From Neotabrizicola shimadae (GTDB lineage Bacteria > Pseudomonadota > Alphaproteobacteria > Rhodobacterales > Rhodobacteraceae): DNA of 64,000 bases. The number at the start of each line of letters is the position of its first letter. Positions within the stretch are counted from its first letter, which is position 1. The notes under the pieces are model-generated. The model did not search any database, had not been told where the DNA came from, and saw only the letters and a list, made by a program, of their open reading frames with translations. The position numbers and the translations under genes are program-made. The stretch covers positions 2,666,001 through 2,730,000 of the forward strand of contig NZ_CP069370.1 in assembly GCF_019623905.1 (NCBI RefSeq), in the 5' to 3' direction. This document shows, one piece after another, positions 36,113-43,736 of this stretch.

Positions 36113-37651
36113 TCAAGCCACCGGTTCGGCATCATGCGCAGCAAGCTTCAATGCCGGCACCGGGCGCGGCAGGTCGGCGACGCCCAGTTCCGCGTGGGGG
36201 CGGGCCAGGCGGTTGCGCGTGACCCAGATGAGCCGCTTTTCGGCCCGGGTGATCGCCACATAGGCCAGCCGCTTCCAAAGCGGCAACCCCGCCTCGTTCC
36301 GCCCCGAGGCGGCGGCGGCCCACAGATCGGGGGCAAAGACCTGCACGGTTTCCCATTGCGAGCCCTGCGCCTTGTGGATCGTGACCGCCGCGCCATGAAG
36401 GAAGGCCGCGCCCATGGTGGCGGCATGGGGGATGAAGGGCTCTTCCTCGTCGGGCTTCTCGATCTTGACGATCGAAGCGGCGCTAACCTGCGGATCCTCG
36501 GCGCCCACCACATGCAGCTTGGCAAATCCGGGCCTCGTCCCCTCGCCCAGGTAGATCACCTGCGCGCCCTTGATCAGGCCCCGCGCTTCCAGGTCGATGC
36601 GCTTCTTGCGGTGCTTGAGCGGCAGCTCGATCCCGTCGCAGATCAGCGGTTCGCCCGGCAGAAGCTGGTCGTCGGGTGCCCCGTAAGCCGTTCGGAAGGC
36701 GGTGATCAGCCGGATGCGGGTTGCATTGCGCCAGACCAGCACCGGCGAGCGCGCCATCAGATCGGCATCCACCCGCTCTGACACCACGACGCGGTCATCG
36801 CTGCGGGCGGCGCGCTCCACCATCCGCTCGAACTCCTCGAAGCCGAGGCTGTCATCCGACAGCGCATGGGCGAGGTCCAGGATCGGGCTGTCGCCCTCTT
36901 GCCGGTGAATGCGGGTCAGGCGCAGCTTGCGGCCCTCTGACAGCTTGTCGAAGGCCATCTCGCCCGACTGACCCACCGGGGCGAGCTGCGCCGGATCACC
37001 AAACAGCACGAGCGTCGGGAAGATCTCGCGCAGATCCTCGAACTGGCGGTCATCCAGCATCGAGCTTTCGTCCACAAAGCCCACGTCCAGCGGGTCTTCG
37101 CGCCGTTTCCAGCCCTTGATGAAGTCCGATCCACGCAAGCCAGCGGCCGCAAGAGCGCCCGGAATCGAGGCGACCTGTTGAAAAAATGCAAGGGCGCGGT
37201 CCAGTGCCAGGTCGGTCAGCCCCTCGACAACCGGCCGCGTCCCCTGCCCCGCCAGCCATTCGGCGATGCGTTCGTATTCCGGGTCATAGACGGGCGTGTA
37301 CAGGATGCGGTGGATGGTGGTGGCCGGCACGCCCCGCAGGCGCAGGACCGACGCCGCCTTGTTGGTGGGCGCCAGCACCGCCAGCGTCCGGCGGTCCTTG
37401 CGGCGGCGCCCTTCGTAGTCTCCTGAAACGATGTCCACCCCGGCCGCCGCCAAGGCCTTGGTCAGGCTGGCCAGCAACAGGGTCTTGCCCGAGCCCGCCT
37501 TGCCCAGGACGGCCAGAACATTGGCCTTGCCCTCGGCTGGCGGGGTCAGGCTGCCATCGGCAAGGTCGATGCCAACGCCGGACAGCACCTCCGCCACCCG
37601 GTCGAAGGCTTCGGCCTGATCTTCGGAGAAGGTCGGAAGCGCGATCTGCAT
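36113..37651 (-). CDS. RecD/Pif1-like ATP-dependent DNA helicase
   Basis: Superfamily 1 helicase of 512 residues. Motif I LGKAGSGKTLL, Ia APTNKAA, then the TIHRIL motif, II VGFVDESSM, III LFGDPAQLAPVG, a UvrD-like C-terminal HGAAVTIHKAQGSQW, and VI YVAITRAEKRL. It resembles the short RecD-like/Dda helicases rather than RecBCD RecD, and no recB or recC is nearby. Start at 37651 keeps the conserved TFSEDQAEAFDRV helix at residue 7; the reading frame upstream is arginine-rich noise. Confidence 0.88.
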   Translation of the reverse strand: MQIALPTFSEDQAEAFDRVAEVLSGVGIDLADGSLTPPAEGKANVLAVLGKAGSGKTLLLASLTKALAAAGVDIVSGDYEGRRRKDRRTLAVLAPTNKAASVLRLRGVPATTIHRILYTPVYDPEYERIAEWLAGQGTRPVVEGLTDLALDRALAFFQQVASIPGALAAAGLRGSDFIKGWKRREDPLDVGFVDESSMLDDRQFEDLREIFPTLVLFGDPAQLAPVGQSGEMAFDKLSEGRKLRLTRIHRQEGDSPILDLAHALSDDSLGFEEFERMVERAARSDDRVVVSERVDADLMARSPVLVWRNATRIRLITAFRTAYGAPDDQLLPGEPLICDGIELPLKHRKKRIDLEARGLIKGAQVIYLGEGTRPGFAKLHVVGAEDPQVSAASIVKIEKPDEEEPFIPHAATMGAAFLHGAAVTIHKAQGSQWETVQVFAPDLWAAAASGRNEAGLPLWKRLAYVAITRAEKRLIWVTRNRLARPHAELGVADLPRPVPALKLAAHDAEPVA

Positions 37652-37700
37652 GGGCGGACCATAGACGCCCCGCTCGCCGGTGGCCAGTGGCCCGGGCGGA

Positions 37701-37880
37701 TCAGTGCAGGTGCCCCTGATGCCCCTGATCCGAGCCGTCGTCGTCGTCGTCCTGGGCGGCAATCTCGTCCGCCGCGACCTGAAGCGCCTCTTCTGCCTTG
37801 CGCGCAAGCTGCGGCAGACCGTTTCGCTCGGCATAGGACACCAGGTCCTTCAATACGTCGAAGATCCAATCGTGACTCAT
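37701..37880 (-). CDS. Small acidic conserved protein (59 aa)
   Basis: Encodes a 59-residue protein: a helical N-terminus (SHDWIFDVLKDLVSYAERNG), a second amphipathic helix with KAEEALQVAADEIA, five consecutive aspartates, and a Gly/His-rich tail. It resembles small hypothetical proteins I recall from Rhodobacteraceae. Function is unknown. It sits 49 nt upstream of the helicase gene on the same strand and could be its co-transcribed partner. Confidence 0.7.
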   Translation of the reverse strand: MSHDWIFDVLKDLVSYAERNGLPQLARKAEEALQVAADEIAAQDDDDDGSDQGHQGHLH

Positions 37881-37988
37881 GCCAACCGCCAGGAACAGGT
37901 TGTTAACCCTAACCCGGCAGGTGGCACGGCGGTAGCCCGCCGCACCGCAACAGAATGTGGCTCGTTCCGTGACAGTCCCGGGCGGGGA

Positions 37989-39281
37989 TCAGCGGTTCCG
38001 GCTGGCTTCCAGCGTGTCTTCGAAGGTCCGCAGGCCGGTGCGCGGCGCCTGGACCAGCACCGCCATGTTGCCCGGCTTGTGCTGGTTCTTCCACATCAGC
38101 GTATGCGCCTTGGGGATGTCGGCCCAGGGGAAGACCTCGGACATGCAGGGGTCCAGCCGGCGCTCGCACATCAGCTTGTTGGCCGCGGCGGCCTGCTTCA
38201 GATGGGCGAAGTGGCTGCCCTGAAGGCGCTTCTGGTGCATCCACATGTATCGCACGTCGAAGGTGCAATTGAACCCGGAGGTGCCCGCACAGATCACCAC
38301 CATGCCGCCCTTCTTGCAGACCAGAGACGAGACCGGGAAAGTCGCCTCGCCCGGATGCTCGAACACCATGTCGACGTTCACGCCCTTGCCGGTGATGTCC
38401 CAGATCGCCTTTCCGAACCGGCGGGCTTCCTTCAGCCAGGTGTTGTATTCCTCGCTGTTCACCTTGGGCATCTGGCCCCAGCATTTGAACTCGTTGCGGT
38501 TGATCACGCCCTTCGCGCCTAGGCTCATGACGAAATCGCGCTTCGATTCATCCGAGATCACGCCGATCGCATTGGCGCCTGCCGTGTTCACCAGCTGGAT
38601 CGCATAGGACCCAAGCCCGCCCGAGGCGCCCCAGACCAACACGTTCTGGCCGGGCTTCAGGTCATGCGGGGCATGGCCGAACAGCATGCGGTAGGCGGTG
38701 GCCAGCGTCAGCGTATAGCAGGCCGATTCCTCCCAGGTCAGGTGCCGCGGCCGCGGCATCAGCTGCTGCGCCTGCACACGGGTGAACTGGCTGAACGAGC
38801 CATCAGGCGTCTCATAGCCCCAGATGCGCTGCGTGGGGCTGAACATCGGGTCGCCGCCATTGCATTCCTCGTCGTCGCCGTCGTCCTGGTTGCAATGGAT
38901 GACGACCTCGTCGCCCACCTTCCAGCGCTTCACCTTGTCACCCACGGCCCAGACGATGCCCGAAGCATCGGAGCCGGCGATGTGGAACGGCTGCTTGTGG
39001 CCATCAAAGGGCGAGATCGGAACGCCAAGACCGGCCCAGACGCCGTTGTAGTTGACCCCGGCCGCCATCACCAGAACCAGCACCTCGTGGCTGTCCAGCT
39101 TCCAGGTGTCCACCACCTCCAGCTGCATCGCCTCTTCGGGGGCGCCATGGCGCTCGCGCCGGATAGCCCAGGCATACATCTGCTTTGGCACATGCCCGAG
39201 CGGTGGCATCTCGCCAAGCTCGTACAGGTCCTTCCTGGGGGCGTCATAGGCAACAATGCTGTTCTGCGCGTCGAGAGCCAC
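37989..39281 (-). CDS. ccr: Crotonyl-CoA carboxylase/reductase
   Basis: Key enzyme of the ethylmalonyl-CoA pathway: reductive carboxylation of crotonyl-CoA to (2S)-ethylmalonyl-CoA with NADPH. 430 residues, the family's normal length. MDR-type fold with VNYNGVWAGLG near the N-terminus, cofactor motif WGASGGLGSYAIQL, and the family-typical insertion IHCNQDDGDDEEC. ecm lies on the opposite strand 800 bp upstream, as in other Rhodobacteraceae. Upstream of the start, an 8-bp palindrome ATTGCAAT (39362-39369) may be part of a regulator site. Confidence 0.97.
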   Translation of the reverse strand: MALDAQNSIVAYDAPRKDLYELGEMPPLGHVPKQMYAWAIRRERHGAPEEAMQLEVVDTWKLDSHEVLVLVMAAGVNYNGVWAGLGVPISPFDGHKQPFHIAGSDASGIVWAVGDKVKRWKVGDEVVIHCNQDDGDDEECNGGDPMFSPTQRIWGYETPDGSFSQFTRVQAQQLMPRPRHLTWEESACYTLTLATAYRMLFGHAPHDLKPGQNVLVWGASGGLGSYAIQLVNTAGANAIGVISDESKRDFVMSLGAKGVINRNEFKCWGQMPKVNSEEYNTWLKEARRFGKAIWDITGKGVNVDMVFEHPGEATFPVSSLVCKKGGMVVICAGTSGFNCTFDVRYMWMHQKRLQGSHFAHLKQAAAANKLMCERRLDPCMSEVFPWADIPKAHTLMWKNQHKPGNMAVLVQAPRTGLRTFEDTLEASRNR

Positions 39282-39454
39282 GGGCTTCCCTCCTGTTCAA
39301 GATCATGCCGCGCCGCAGAATCAGGCGCCGGATGGCCCTTGGATAAAGATGGCTGCGCAACATTGCAATACAGTGACGCCTAGTTTTGTAATTTTATGTC
39401 TGCGGCACCGCAGAAAGCCGCGCCGCGGACCAGCACCTGGGCAGATCGACCACC

Positions 39455-39787
39455 TTACGGGTTGTAGTAGTAGTCGCCGACCTCACAGACGTTGACGTTC
39501 TGGCGGACCAGTTCGGTGCCGTCGGCGAAGACCGCCTTGAAGTCGAACAGGCAGTAGCCCTGGGCATTGTCGAAGTTCAGCCGCATCGAACTGCCCGAGG
39601 GCAGGGTCGAACTGCCCATGACATCCTTGCCCCATTTGGGGTGGTTCGAGTTGGTCGAGTAGAAGCGGTAAAGCGTGACACCCGTGTCGTTGTGAATGCG
39701 GACGTGGCGGTCAACGGCAAGCGCCTGGGTCGCGACAAGAAGCATCGCGGTCACCGTGGCAGTGCGGAAAGCTGTCTGAAAAGTCAT
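39455..39787 (-). CDS. Small secreted protein of unknown function
   Basis: A 110-residue protein with a Sec signal peptide (TATVTAMLLVATQALA, cleavage before VDRHV). The mature part is a compact beta-rich domain: VRIHNDTGVTLYRFYSTN, then WGKDVMGSSTLPSGSS, and CLFDFKAVFADG with two cysteines. I recall similar small periplasmic proteins in rhodobacters; role unknown. Convergence of context (between ccr and ecm) does not by itself imply a pathway role. Confidence 0.78.
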   Translation of the reverse strand: MTFQTAFRTATVTAMLLVATQALAVDRHVRIHNDTGVTLYRFYSTNSNHPKWGKDVMGSSTLPSGSSMRLNFDNAQGYCLFDFKAVFADGTELVRQNVNVCEVGDYYYNP

Positions 39788-40008
39788 TCTGTCCTCGTTG
39801 CAGGGGCATCGAACCGGGATGCCGCAGCGTCACTCTACGAGGTTTGACCAAGCAATCAATCCGTCTCAAAATGATGAATGCATTTGTCATCGTGTGGATT
39901 TCAAACCAGTTTCTGCGCCGTGCCAGCCTACCGACAGCGCCGCGCTTCCGGGGCGCGGGTCGCCGATCAGCTGCTGCAAGCGCGCGCCCTTCGCCGCACC
40001 GCGGCGAA

Positions 40009-40037
40009 TTGACTTGGCATTTGCTTTCGCGGATAAG
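40009..40037 (+). promoter_or_regulatory. Candidate sigma-70 promoter for ecm
   Basis: TTGACT (40009-40014) and GATAAG (40032-40037) are separated by 17 nt and lie 48 nt upstream of the ecm ATG, in an AT-rich stretch. The match to the consensus is 5/6 and 4/6. The rest of the 297-bp gap 39788-40084 shows no other clear element. Confidence 0.5.
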
Positions 40038-40084
40038 CCAGTCAACGCAATAAAATTACCTACCCGAATCGAACGAGGCCCCGC

Positions 40085-42049
40085 ATGACCGCCCCCAAGG
40101 ACGCGCCCTGGCTGTTCCGCACCTATGCAGGCCATTCCACCGCCGCAGCTTCCAACGCGCTCTACCGCACCAACCTGTCCAAGGGGCAGACCGGGCTGTC
40201 GGTGGCCTTCGACCTGCCCACCCAGACCGGCTACGACAGCGATCACGAACTGGCGCGGGGCGAGGTCGGCAAGGTCGGCGTGCCGGTCAGCCATCTGGGC
40301 GACATGCGGGCGCTGTTCGACTCGATCCCGCTGGAGCAGATGAATACCTCGATGACCATCAACGCCACGGCACCCTGGCTGCTGGCGCTGTATGTCGCGG
40401 TGGCCGAGGAACAGGGGGCCGATGTGTCAAAGCTGCAGGGCACCGTGCAGAACGACATCATCAAGGAATACCTCTCGCGCGGGACCTATATCTGCCCGCC
40501 CAAGCCCTCGCTGCGCATGATCACCGATGTCGCCGCATGGACCGGGGTCCACCTGCCCAAGTGGAATCCGATGAACGTCTGCTCGTATCACCTGCAAGAG
40601 GCCGGCGCGACGCCCGAACAGGAGCTCGCCTTCGCGCTGGCGACCGCCGTTGCGGTGCTGGACGACCTGCGGCCCAAGGTGCCGGAGGCCGAGTTCCCGG
40701 CAATGGTCGGGCGCATCTCGTTCTTCGTGAACGCGGGCATCCGGTTCGTGACCGAGATGTGCAAGATGCGGGCCTTTGTGGACCTTTGGGACGAGATCCT
40801 GCGCGACCGCTATGCCATCGCGGACGCCAAGGCGCGGCGGTTCCGGTATGGGGTGCAGGTCAATTCGCTTGGCCTGACAGAGCCGCAGCCGGAGAACAAC
40901 GTCTACCGGATCCTTCTGGAGATGCTGGCGGTCACGCTGTCCAAGAAGGCGCGGGCGCGGGCGGTCCAGCTGCCGGCCTGGAACGAGGCGCTTGGCCTGC
41001 CGCGGCCCTGGGACCAGCAGTGGTCGCTGAGGATGCAGCAGATCCTGGCCTATGAGACCGACCTTCTGGAATACGACGACCTCTTCGACGGCAACCCGGC
41101 GGTGGACCGCAAGGTCGAGGCGCTGAAAGAGGGCGCGCGGGCCGAGCTGCGCCAGATCGACGCCATGGGCGGGGCGGTTGCGGCCATCGAATACATGAAG
41201 GGCCGGCTGGTCGAGGCCAATGCCGATCGGCTGGCGCGGGTCGAGGCGGGTGAGACCGTGGTGGTGGGGGTCAACCGCTTCACCACGACCGAGCCGTCGC
41301 CGCTGACCACGGGCGAGGGGGCGATCATGACGGTGGATGCGGCGGCCGAGGCGGACCAGATCGCCCGGCTGCAGGCCTGGCGGGCGGGGCGCGACGAGGC
41401 AAGGGTCCGGGCCGCGCTGGAGGCCTTGCGGCAGGCGGCGGCCACGGGGGCCAACATCATGCCGCCCTCGGTCGCGGCAGCGAAGGCGGGGGCGACCACA
41501 GGGGAATGGGGCGACGTGGTGCGGGCGGCCTTCGGGCAGTACCGGGGGCCGACGGGGGTTTCCAGGAACCCGTCCAACCGGACCGAGGGGCTGGAGCCGA
41601 TCCGCGAGGCGGTGGATGCGGTCTCCTCGCGCCTCGGGCGGCGGCTGAAGTTCCTGGTGGGCAAGCCGGGGCTGGATGGCCATTCCAACGGGGCCGAGCA
41701 GATCGCCGCGCGGGCGCGGGACTGCGGGATGGACATCAGCTACGAGGGGATCCGGCTGACGCCGGGGGAGATCGTGGCGGCGGCGGGGGAAGAGAGGGCG
41801 CATGTGGTGGGCCTGTCGATCCTGTCCGGCAGCCACCTGCCGCTGATTGCCGAGGTGATGGACCGGATGCGGGCGGCGGGGCTGGGGCAGGTGCCGGTGG
41901 TCGTGGGGGGGATCATTCCCGAGGCCGATGCGGTGCGGCTGCGGGCGATGGGGGTGGCGGCGGTCTATACGCCCAAGGATTTCGAGCTGAACCGGATCAT
42001 GATGGATATCGTGGCCCTGGTGGACCGTCAGGCCGTGGCGGCGGAGTGA
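40085..42049 (+). CDS. ecm: Ethylmalonyl-CoA mutase (adenosylcobalamin)
   Basis: Rearranges (2R)-ethylmalonyl-CoA to methylsuccinyl-CoA in the ethylmalonyl-CoA pathway. 654 residues: a methylmalonyl-CoA-mutase-like TIM barrel (YAGHSTAAASNALYR, LSVAFDLPTQTGYDSD) followed by a C-terminal cobalamin domain with the base-off histidine in GLDGHSNGAEQIA near residue 530. Pairing with ccr and the shorter length separate it from methylmalonyl-CoA mutase. SD GAGG upstream. Repeat copy 2 begins at the base after the stop. Confidence 0.95.
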   Translation: MTAPKDAPWLFRTYAGHSTAAASNALYRTNLSKGQTGLSVAFDLPTQTGYDSDHELARGEVGKVGVPVSHLGDMRALFDSIPLEQMNTSMTINATAPWLLALYVAVAEEQGADVSKLQGTVQNDIIKEYLSRGTYICPPKPSLRMITDVAAWTGVHLPKWNPMNVCSYHLQEAGATPEQELAFALATAVAVLDDLRPKVPEAEFPAMVGRISFFVNAGIRFVTEMCKMRAFVDLWDEILRDRYAIADAKARRFRYGVQVNSLGLTEPQPENNVYRILLEMLAVTLSKKARARAVQLPAWNEALGLPRPWDQQWSLRMQQILAYETDLLEYDDLFDGNPAVDRKVEALKEGARAELRQIDAMGGAVAAIEYMKGRLVEANADRLARVEAGETVVVGVNRFTTTEPSPLTTGEGAIMTVDAAAEADQIARLQAWRAGRDEARVRAALEALRQAAATGANIMPPSVAAAKAGATTGEWGDVVRAAFGQYRGPTGVSRNPSNRTEGLEPIREAVDAVSSRLGRRLKFLVGKPGLDGHSNGAEQIAARARDCGMDISYEGIRLTPGEIVAAAGEERAHVVGLSILSGSHLPLIAEVMDRMRAAGLGQVPVVVGGIIPEADAVRLRAMGVAAVYTPKDFELNRIMMDIVALVDRQAVAAE

Positions 42050-42126
42050 GGCGTCCGAGCTCGGACGCCCCTTCCGATCCAGCAATATCAATAGTTTGCG
42101 CGCCCGGATTAACTTGGACTTAAGGA
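42050..42126 (+). repeat. Palindrome-N39-TTAA-N7-TTAA element, copy 2
   Basis: Palindrome GGCGTCCGAGCTCGGACGCC (42050-42069) directly after the ecm stop, 39 nt, then TTAACTTGGACTTAA (42109-42123) followed by GGATTG. Same orientation as ecm. The 39-nt spacer shares ATCA, GTT/TTT and a terminal CGGA with the other copies at the same offsets. Confidence 0.8.
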
Positions 42127-42223
42127 TTGTCCGAGGGTCGCCCCGAGGCCGGGCTTGCGCCAGATCAAGGCGGCAGGCCCCTGGGCGTGGCATGGACCTT
42201 GCGTTCATGACACGGGGGTTCCC

Positions 42224-42580
42224 ATGTTCGACCGCATCAAGACACTTCTGGAACGCTGGCACGAGATCCGCGAGGTCGAGGCCCTGTCCGACCGCGACAT
42301 TTCTGACCTTGGGCTGACTCGCGACCAGCTGGCGCATTTCGTCCGGATGCCGAGGGATGTGGAGGACCGCGTGGCCCACATGGCTGCGGTCTTTGGCCTG
42401 TCCGCGGACGAGGTGAAGGCCAGCCACGCGCAATGGGTCGAATTGCTGGAGGTCTGCGGCGGTTGCACCGACCGGGAGGCCTGCGCGCATCAGCTGGCAA
42501 AGGGGTCTGAGGCGCATCCGGCCGACTGCGATTTCTGCCGCAACCGCGCGGCCTTTGAAGCGCTGGCGCTTCCTGCCTGA
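42224..42580 (+). CDS. DUF1127-like/DUF6455-like cysteine-containing small protein
   Basis: A 118-residue protein. The first 45 residues resemble the YjiS/DUF1127 motif (EVEALSDRDISDLGLTRDQL). The C-terminal half carries a possible metal site, CGGCTDREAC plus CDFCRN. Similar proteins occur widely in Rhodobacterales; some DUF1127 proteins bind RNA and modulate turnover, but no function is established for this form. The start has GGGGGTT before the ATG. Confidence 0.7.
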   Translation: MFDRIKTLLERWHEIREVEALSDRDISDLGLTRDQLAHFVRMPRDVEDRVAHMAAVFGLSADEVKASHAQWVELLEVCGGCTDREACAHQLAKGSEAHPADCDFCRNRAAFEALALPA

Positions 42581-42589
42581 GCTGTGAAG

Positions 42590-42760
42590 AGGGCGCGGGG
42601 ACTGCCCCCCAGCCCCCCTCTCGCGCATCCGTTGATGCCGGGGGGCTTGGGTCGGACGGTGTTCGGGGGGCTTCACGCCCCCCACGGCCCCGGCGAGGGC
42701 CGGGGCCTCCCCCCGTGGGACATTTTTGAACGGAAGAAGGGTGGGGTTTGCCCCTGCGCC
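42590..42760. repeat. GC-rich intergenic hairpin cluster with GAACGGAAGAAG motif
   Basis: Two perfect hairpins: GGGGGGC-TTCAC-GCCCCCC (42665-42683) and GGCCCCGGC-GAGG-GCCGGGGCC (42686-42707), the second nested inside an outer CCCAC/GTGGG pair (42681-42685 with 42715-42719). Then ACATTTTTGAACGGAAGAAG (42720-42739), matching the motif at 12014-12033. No coding potential seen. Confidence 0.6.
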
Positions 42761-42789
42761 TGGGTCCGGCCAATCGCTAAACGAATCTG

Positions 42790-42834
42790 TTGAATGATGC
42801 GCGGTTTCGCGTATCGTTCAACATCATGGTTGAA
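42790..42834. promoter_or_regulatory. Nested dyads over the ArsR start, candidate autoregulatory operator
   Basis: TTGAATGAT (42790-42798) and ATCGTTCAA (42813-42821) form an inverted repeat with one mismatch, with GCGCG/CGCG inside. A second dyad, TTCAAC-N6-GTTGAA (42817-42834), shares its left arm and spans the ArsR ATG at 42826. This suits a repressor that blocks its own promoter and start site. Confidence 0.55.
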
Positions 42835-43203
42835 TCAAATCACACCCAACTCGACGTGCTGTTCCAGGCGCTTGGCGATCCGACGCGGCGGGCGATGTTG
42901 CGGCAGCTGGCGGGGGGAGAGCAAAGCGTTACCGACCTGGCGCGGCCCCATGCCATGTCGCTGGCGGCGGCCTCGCGCCATGTGAAGGTGCTGGAAAGCG
43001 CCGGGCTGATCCGGCGCGAGGTGCGCTGGCGCACCCATATGTGCCGGCTGAATGCGGCGCCGCTGGCGGCGGCGCATGACTGGCTGGCCTTCTACCGGCA
43101 GTTCTGGGGCGAGCGCCTGGATGTGCTGGAAGCCCTGCTGCGCGCCGAATCCCCGGCGGCGGCCCCTGCCCTGCCCACCCCAGACACGGGAGAGACGACA
43201 TGA
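42826..43203 (+). CDS. ArsR-family transcriptional regulator
   Basis: Winged-helix repressor of 125 residues: LGDPTRRAMLRQL, HTH SVTDLARPHAMSLAAASRHVKVLESAGLI, and a C-terminal helix. The usual cysteine metal sites are absent, so a non-metal signal is likely. No Shine-Dalgarno is visible before the ATG, which lies inside an operator-like dyad; the mRNA may be leaderless or nearly so. Overlaps the SRPBCC gene by 4 nt, a common ArsR-AHSA1 pair. Confidence 0.85.
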   Translation: MVESNHTQLDVLFQALGDPTRRAMLRQLAGGEQSVTDLARPHAMSLAAASRHVKVLESAGLIRREVRWRTHMCRLNAAPLAAAHDWLAFYRQFWGERLDVLEALLRAESPAAAPALPTPDTGETT

Positions 43204-43733
43204 CGACACTTGCCGAATTCGGCGCGCCGGGCGCGCTGATCGAGCCGACCACCTTCCGCATCGAGCGCCGCTTGCCGGGCAGCATCGAGAGGGTCTGGGC
43301 CTATCTGACCGACAGCGAGCTACGCAAGCTGTGGCTGGCCTCGGGCGTGATGGATCTGACGGTGGGCGCGCCCTTCGAACTGGTCTGGCAGAACGACCGG
43401 CTGGTCGATGACATGGGGCAGCGCCCGGCGGATTTCGGCGAGGAACACCGGATGGACAGCCGCATTCTTCTGGTGGAGCCGCCCCGGAAGCTGGTGTTTT
43501 CCTGGTTCGAGACCGGGGAAGTGACCTTTGACCTGATGCCGGACGGGGACGGCGTGATCCTGACCGTGACGCACCGCCGCCTGTCAGGACGGTCGGGCCT
43601 GTTGAGCGTGAGCGCCGGCTGGCACGCGCATTTGGACGTGCTGGCGGCACGGCTGGCCGGCGCGCCTTTCGGCAGCTTCTGGGACCGCTGGCGGGCGCTG
43701 AAGGAGGATTACGCCCGCCGGTTTCCGGAGTGA
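43200..43733 (+). CDS. SRPBCC/AHSA1-domain protein
   Basis: A 177-residue START-like fold protein of the AHSA1 (activator of Hsp90 homologue) family: RIERRLPGSIERVWAYLTD, then PPRKLVFSWFETGEVTFDL and a C-terminal helix GWHAHLDVLAARL. Such domains form hydrophobic ligand pockets; the ligand is unknown. Encoded with an ArsR repressor, so expression is presumably ligand-induced. Confidence 0.85.
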   Translation: MTTLAEFGAPGALIEPTTFRIERRLPGSIERVWAYLTDSELRKLWLASGVMDLTVGAPFELVWQNDRLVDDMGQRPADFGEEHRMDSRILLVEPPRKLVFSWFETGEVTFDLMPDGDGVILTVTHRRLSGRSGLLSVSAGWHAHLDVLAARLAGAPFGSFWDRWRALKEDYARRFPE

Positions 43734-43736
43734 GGT

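Noticed and set aside
36001-36222. Plus-strand frame at the tRNA locus with an RVAGIEP segment
   Set aside because: It is the well-known false translation of the complement of a tRNA gene; tRNA-Gly folds perfectly on the minus strand.
40085-42049. B12 mutase considered as part of an anaerobic indoleacetate pathway
   Set aside because: Such pathways do use a B12 mutase, but this protein has the one-chain ethylmalonyl-CoA mutase form and sits opposite ccr, so it belongs to the ethylmalonyl-CoA pathway.
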